Positions 57,311-64,000 of a stretch of 64,000 nt of DNA are shown here, piece after piece. Source of the DNA: Diadophis punctatus similis (Eukaryota > Chordata > Lepidosauria > Squamata > Dipsadidae); the NCBI GenBank assembly GCA_023053685.1, contig JALIGW010000002.1, positions 41,627,220 to 41,691,219 of the forward strand, read 5' to 3'. The notes under the pieces were generated by a model, which saw only the letters and a program-made list of their open reading frames with translations, ran no database searches and was not told the origin of the DNA. Made by a program: the position numbers and the translations under genes. Each line of letters opens with the position of its first letter. The stretch's first letter is position 1.

Positions 57311-60059
57311 CTGATATATTAAAGAGATTCCTATGATAATGTTACTGGCTATTTTGGAAATATTGATAAGATGTTGAAAAAATCTCCAAAAGAAGGGCAA
57401 ATATCAATTCTTATCAAAATTAAAATTTCCTTAGGCATAGGAGAGTTTTTAAGTTTTGTGATCTTCCCATCTATCATCCATTTTGAGTTCTATTTCCTAG
57501 TGAAATTAAATAATTCTTCTCCAAACCTTCATGACATAATTAGAAAGTTATTATTCCTATTATTTGAATTTTTTAACTTCTTGATCCAAGTTAGCCCAAA
57601 AATTGTTTTTACAGGTTTAAAGTTGTAAATATTATTTTATTGCAATGCAAATAAGCTAGGGAAGGGAAGGAAATAAATTAAACAGATCACTTTCACCAAA
57701 CTTACTGTTACTATAATCTTCTTTTAATGTTTAATTTTTAAAATGTTAATATTTAATTAATTTTAATGTGATGTTTTATATTTTTCATGTTCTTGTTTTG
57801 TTGTAATCTGTTTTTAATGCCTGTATAAGCATAAAGATGAGACATACATTTAATAATAAATAGACAATACTTAAAATGCTGAGCCTATAATATCACTAAA
57901 CCTCAGCACTTAAGTCTGAGGCTTTGAACCACTGGTGACTTGGCAGTCCTATGGGTAATGCATAGGATATAAACTGGAGCTTTGACATGTAGCTTATGCT
58001 GGCTGAAATGCATGATTGTCTGCTGGCTGATGGCTATTTCACAGAGTTGTAGCCTGACACAGCTGTTTCTTCTTTAGTCTCCCCTTCAGACATGCTGCTA
58101 CTCCCCTTATAGGCTTTTAGTAGCTAGAGGAGTATAAAAGTAGGATTGAGATATTTAGCAGAAGGAAGAAATGGGGGGGGGGGGGGAGAGAAGCCTCTGG
58201 GATCACATATTATATCAATTCTTGTAGATCAAAACTCTACAATATCGTTACAGGGGCACAAAGATGAAAGCAAGGATGTTTTCTTTTGCATTGTAATAAA
58301 TATATCCTGCTAAAATACCCAGAGCTATATTTACAAAGTCTTATTGCTTGGCGAAGAACATGCATTCTCTTCAAGACAGATTTAAAGATTTAAAGATTAC
58401 TAGACAATTGGCAAACAAGAATAAATAAAAGACTTGTGCGGGGAACGTATTCTCCAGTCTACAGGCACTATAGAATGTAATTATCACAGAGTTTGTAGGG
58501 ATTATTTGGATATATTTGCCATTTGAGAGCATAGTATTTTGTATTCAAACCTGTTTACAATTAACAAGTAAATGAAATACCAAATATTCCATGATCCAAG
58601 TGTGAATTGGACTATATCGTTTAAACTAAAGTATGAAGCATGCACTAGACAGAGGGACATTGGAAATTGCTCAGGAGAAAATGAGTCCAATTATTTTATT
58701 TCCTTTAATTAAAACAATTCAAATGCAGTGTTTATATAGCAACATTCAAATGAGCTACAAAATTGCTTCAAAGAGAGTTGATCCTTCTGCTTTTCTATGC
58801 ATCTCTAGAAATTAAAATGGCAAGCACAGAGCTACTGGATAGTTTATATATATATATATATATCTCATTTGTACTGATGAAAAATAAATGGAAAGCATAA
58901 TCGATAGAAAGTTGGTCTATTGTCACACAAAGAAAAGCAAATTAATTTTGTCTTTGAATTATGTGTGGCTGAATTTACAAGTAAGGCTTAGCAGCATTCT
59001 TTTTTTTTTAATTAAGGTTTTGAAAGATCATCAATCTTAGTTTCTCCCTGTACACTAATACTTAATTTGTTCCATATTTACTTTGAAAAAGTCTACCTCT
59101 TCCTGTTACTAAAAATTTTCATCTTGTTTATTAAGATGTTTTTAAATGGTATAATAAAGTCATTTCTTGGGGGCGGGTGGCAACATCGCTCTACACAATT
59201 TAATAATCATAAAAACTAGCACAGTATACAGAAGGTGCTGTAGCAAAATTATTTTGCAAAGTACAATGTATGCCTGTGACTGATATAAAACATTTTCTAG
59301 GCGAAGGGCTATGAATAATGGGCTCAGTAAGATAAAACCTTTTGGATTGCAACTCTCTCTCCTTTGAGGCACATTTTTCCATTAAGAATATAGAAGAAGA
59401 TGATTATCTCTGACCCTTTATCACTGAACAATTTATACCTCTGGACAGATGGTTTGACCATCACAGGAATTTGATTTTTTTGTATGGTGCTGCCTCTTAG
59501 TCAGGCTAAATCATATCATGATTGAGCAACTTACTGGGGTCCCTCTCTGATATATGTTTCAGCTGCTCACAAAGTTAGCAAGACCAAACCTAAACTAAAT
59601 CAAAGTCATACAAAACTGGTGGAGAAAGCAAAAAAAATAACACAAACCTTTTCAAACACACCACTCAGCAAGTTGTCAGAATGGTTTCCATCCATACAAG
59701 TTTAATATAGATGTTTTGAAATTGGGTAACTCTAGCTAAAATCCAACATAGACTATAACTGTATGAGTTATTCAGACAAAAGGTGAATCTACGTTCACAA
59801 CAAGGCCAAATTTTGATTTTCATAATCTGTAGCAGAATTTAAAGTCAAAATGATGGCCCCAATCACAACACACTTAAATATGGGATGGATCTTCAATCCC
59901 ATAAGCATTACTACCGTATCAATTTTTTTTTTACTCTCCCTCTGGAGACCGCTCTCCCCTTCTGTATTTCCTGATGCAGTGATATCAATAATAATGACAA
60001 ACAAAAATCCTTTAAAAAAAACCCTGCCCTATCAATTGGTAGTGAGGACAGATATCTAG
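57311..60059. other. Gene-free 2.7-kb stretch
   Basis: AT-rich unique DNA. A G-run at 58171-58186, a (TA)n at 58848-58862 and a T9 run at 58999-59010. No exon or element recognised. Confidence 0.5.
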
Positions 60060-60800
60060 CTCACACCCGGGTATCTCAGGGTGTGGTGTGATCTTCACTC
60101 TTATTTGATATCTGCAAGCAACCACTGAGTGATGTTGTCAGATGACACAGTGTGAAGTATCATCGGTATGTGATAAAGTCTATAAAGACCTCCATGGCAT
60201 GAGGTTATTTGTGAAACTGCCTTTCCCTAGTTGGTTCTATCCATTCCACTAAGATGAACAGAGGGAAGTGATCCAACTCCCTTCAGTTACATAATGGCAT
60301 CTTATAGGACTTTAGAAACATTAAGGGGTGTGCATAAGCGCACAATCGTGCCTACCGTTCCTGTCCTATGTACCCATATAATCATACCTCTTTTACTCTT
60401 ATTCATGCTTGTAATATTACATATATATTCAATCATGTTTTACTGTTTGTACTTTGCTTATAATCATATATGCTTGACAAATAAACAAATACAAATACAA
60501 ACATGCTTTTTCGGTCACAGTACCACAGGACTCTGGGACATCATATACTCCAAAATCAGATTGGTTTCAACCTTGCTGGGTCTTTTATAAAATGTTAAAG
60601 ACCTGGATGCGCTTCCTCAGGAGGTTAGATGGTCCTTTGAGAGATTTCTGTATATTATTTTGTTGGGTTCATCCTTGGTCATCATTGTTGGCTTTTCAGT
60701 CTTTGTTAGTTTTTAAAATTGTTTTAATGAAGTATTAGCTATCCATAGACACATTCAAGAGATGGGCAGCCATTTAATGAATTAATAAATAAATGTGGGG
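60060..60800 (+). mobile_element. L2-type LINE relic with a second LINE tail at 60325-60500
   Basis: Decayed frames at 60060-60180 suggest the GVxQGSxLSPxLFxIxxxPL and RxHxY blocks of an L2-type RT. The end resembles the L2 3' UTR with an AATAAATAAAT tail near 60780. Within it 60325-60500 (gtgtgcataagcgcacaatc ... gcttgacaaataaacaaata) is the 3' end of the LINE family found at 696-1395. Confidence 0.55.
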
Positions 60801-61713
60801 GAAATGTGATACTGATCAAATGATGATTTAATTCCAAAGTTTCACCACTAGGCCTATGTGTAGCTTGTATTGTTATGTTGGTGGGCTTTGTTTTGGAATA
60901 AAAACAAAATTGAATGAGTACCATAATTATAAAAACATTGTCTGGAACTTCTAAGATATGAGTAAACAAGCTGAAACTAAAATATGTAGATATTTCTAGG
61001 AATTAATTAAATTTTTAAACTTGTTCTCAAAAAAAACCTGAGTCTTTGGAAAGATTCCTATATTCAAATATATTTGCCTGGAAGTTGATCTGAAAATAGG
61101 GTTAATATTCTAGATCAGCTTATTATTAATAATATATTTAAAACTTTAGGGAATTTACAAAAATAATATTGCTAGCCCAAAACTAATGTATAGCAAAACA
61201 TTCAATTTAAAAACATTCCTAACAAATTGATCATTTCAGGTATTAAAAATAAAAAAAATATGTGTCTTACTCTCTTAAACTGACTTTTCTTCATCTTGTT
61301 GATTATCTCCTTTCTATATTGGAGATGCAATAAATTTGATTCATGTTAACACATATTATTTTGTTATGTCCTCTGGTTGCTTCATATTAATTAAATATTT
61401 CTATAACCAGAATATATTTTATGAGAGGGATTTAGGATTTAAATAAATTCAGTTGTTCAATTATATTTCAAAATTGGAATTTATCAATAAACTACTTAGA
61501 AAAAGCTTTAGAAATGAATTATTTTAAAAGGATTAAGTATTCTTAGACAGAAACAGGTGCATCTGAAATATGTAAACTCTTGATCTCTTTATTTGGCAAA
61601 ATGGAGGGCCTGGACATGATTCTGCATGATCAAAGTTGAATTTGTTGATTAAATGTTGTGTTATATTACTCTTTACCATATAAAATTAGCTGTGGTATTT
61701 TATTCAAGTGTTT
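60801..61713. other. Gene-free stretch
   Basis: Nothing recognised. Confidence 0.45.
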
Positions 61714-61951
61714 GCCGAGCTGGCGCAGTGGTTAAAATGCAGCACTGCAGTTCAGCAGTTCAGCTGTTCAGCTGTTCAAATCTCACCGGCTCAAGGTTGA
61801 CTCAGCCTTCCATCCTTCCGAGGTGGGTAAAATGAGGACCCAGATTGTTGGGGGCAATATGCTGAACTCTGTAAACCGCTTAGAGAGGGCTGTAAAGCAC
61901 TATGAAGCAGTATATAAGTCTAAGTGCGCTATTGCTATTGCTATTGCTTTT
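61714..61951 (+). repeat. tRNA-derived SINE, best-preserved copy
   Basis: Head gccgagctggcgcagtggtt (A-box region), gttcaaatctcaccggctc (B box), body gaggacccagattgttgg and aaccgcttagagagggctg, tail ctattgctattgctattgct. The tRNA-like part would provide an internal RNA polymerase III promoter. It is not a tRNA gene. Confidence 0.92.
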
Positions 61952-61978
61952 GAGGTTTTGGAGGGAGTTTGTTTTGTT

Positions 61979-63379
<1,401 letters not shown>

Positions 63380-63514
63380 CAGGGGTCTCCAACCTTGGCA
63401 ACTTTAAGACTTGTGGACTTCAACTCCCAGAATTCCTCAGCCAGCAAAGCTGGCTGAGGAATTCTGGGAGCTGAAGTCCACAAGTCTTAAAGTTGCCAAG
63501 GTTGGAGACCCCTG
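63380..63514. mobile_element. Fold-back hAT MITE (family B), nearly perfect palindrome
   Basis: CAGGGGTCTCCAACCTTGGC ... GCCAAGGTTGGAGACCCCTG. The arms pair along almost the whole 135 bp around ccagcaaagctgg. Flanking octamers ctaaaccg and taaaaagt do not match, unlike the copy at 44365-44510. Confidence 0.88.
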
Positions 63515-64000
63515 TAAAAAGTACTCATAAGATGACTATATGCTTCAGTTAGACTACAAAGTATTAAACTTTTTCATGGTTCTCCTTAATCTCTTCACTA
63601 GTCTCACAGAGTTTCCCAGACAATTCTAATATATGATGTTCTTGCATATCTTTGACTTTCCCACATTATATATTAAATAATTTCCTTAAACTATTTTGGC
63701 TTATTCCTCCATTTAGTTTCTGTAAAGCATCTCATTTTTTTGTATGCATCAATTGCTCACCTTCTAATAATAGACTTATAGTATCTCTGGGCTGTCTGTT
63801 TCTCTTATATCAGTCTTCTGGTTTTTGTAATGACCTTTTTGTAATAAGTACTTCCTATAAATCATCCTTCATTAGAGCTTCAGTTATCATACATGATAGT
63901 ATGAGTTATACTGTAACTCAATAATCTATACTTGAAAACCTCCATAGATGAGGTCCATAACCTTTCCTGCAGCAATATATGGAATTCAAATAGGCCAGTA
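63515..64000. other. Gene-free right edge
   Basis: AT-rich; nothing recognised. Confidence 0.45.

Noticed and set aside
61714..61951. tRNA gene
   Set aside because: The tRNA-like head has A- and B-box-like sequence but is fused to a SINE body and tail, and several copies exist.
63380..63522. 8-bp target duplication for the palindromic MITE
   Set aside because: The flanking octamers ctaaaccg and taaaaagt do not match well enough to claim one.

Overview
This window is non-coding, repeat-rich vertebrate DNA, most likely from a squamate reptile and probably a snake. The evidence is the mix of repeats: CR1/L2-type LINEs, an R4-clade LINE, Penelope-like tails, tRNA-derived SINEs ending in a (CTATTG)n-like tail, many hAT miniature elements and ATTCT/AATAG-type microsatellites. 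I recognise no host exon anywhere. Nearly all the open reading frames are transposon relics, antisense shadows or translated microsatellites. Layout: 0-9 kb holds LINE 3' ends (696-1395, 2187-3046), a SINE nested in a LINE, and the first hAT and mariner-like MITEs. 9-16 kb is AT-rich unique DNA with more hAT MITEs and a possible L1 relic. 16.8-19.1 kb is a CR1 LINE with reverse transcriptase motifs, split by a 321-bp solo LTR. 20.0-21.8 kb has an R4-type LINE relic and an L2-type relic carrying a small retro-inserted sequence with a 14-bp target duplication. 23.5-29.5 kb is a nest: a decayed L2-type LINE has received a hAT MITE, a SINE and a complete Ty3/Gypsy element (24751-29430, minus strand). 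29.7-33.6 kb has three hAT MITEs and an L2-type LINE split by a 689-bp solo LTR. 34-38 kb has microsatellites, two TA-flanked MITEs with CCGTATTTTT termini and a 124-bp tandem duplication. 38.8-41.6 kb is a 2.2-kb hAT-like element with an exact 8-bp target duplication and younger insertions inside. 44-57 kb has SINEs, palindromic MITEs, a hAT relic with a BED-finger-like coding fragment, Penelope-like and CR1 relics and large composite microsatellites. 57-64 kb is mostly unique AT-rich DNA with L2-type tails, one SINE, a (TC)(AT)(AG) array and one more palindromic MITE. The only element with near-complete coding capacity is the Gypsy copy: gag, zinc-knuckle region, protease, reverse transcriptase, RNase H and integrase. 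Its LTRs differ at one position in 241, so it is young, yet its reading frame changes at four places and it cannot be translated as one product as written. The most notable signal outside it is the dense set of hAT-type MITEs. Most keep recognisable 8-bp target duplications, and several carry CpG palindromes matching the NRF1 consensus plus a splice-donor-like AGGTAAGT near one end.
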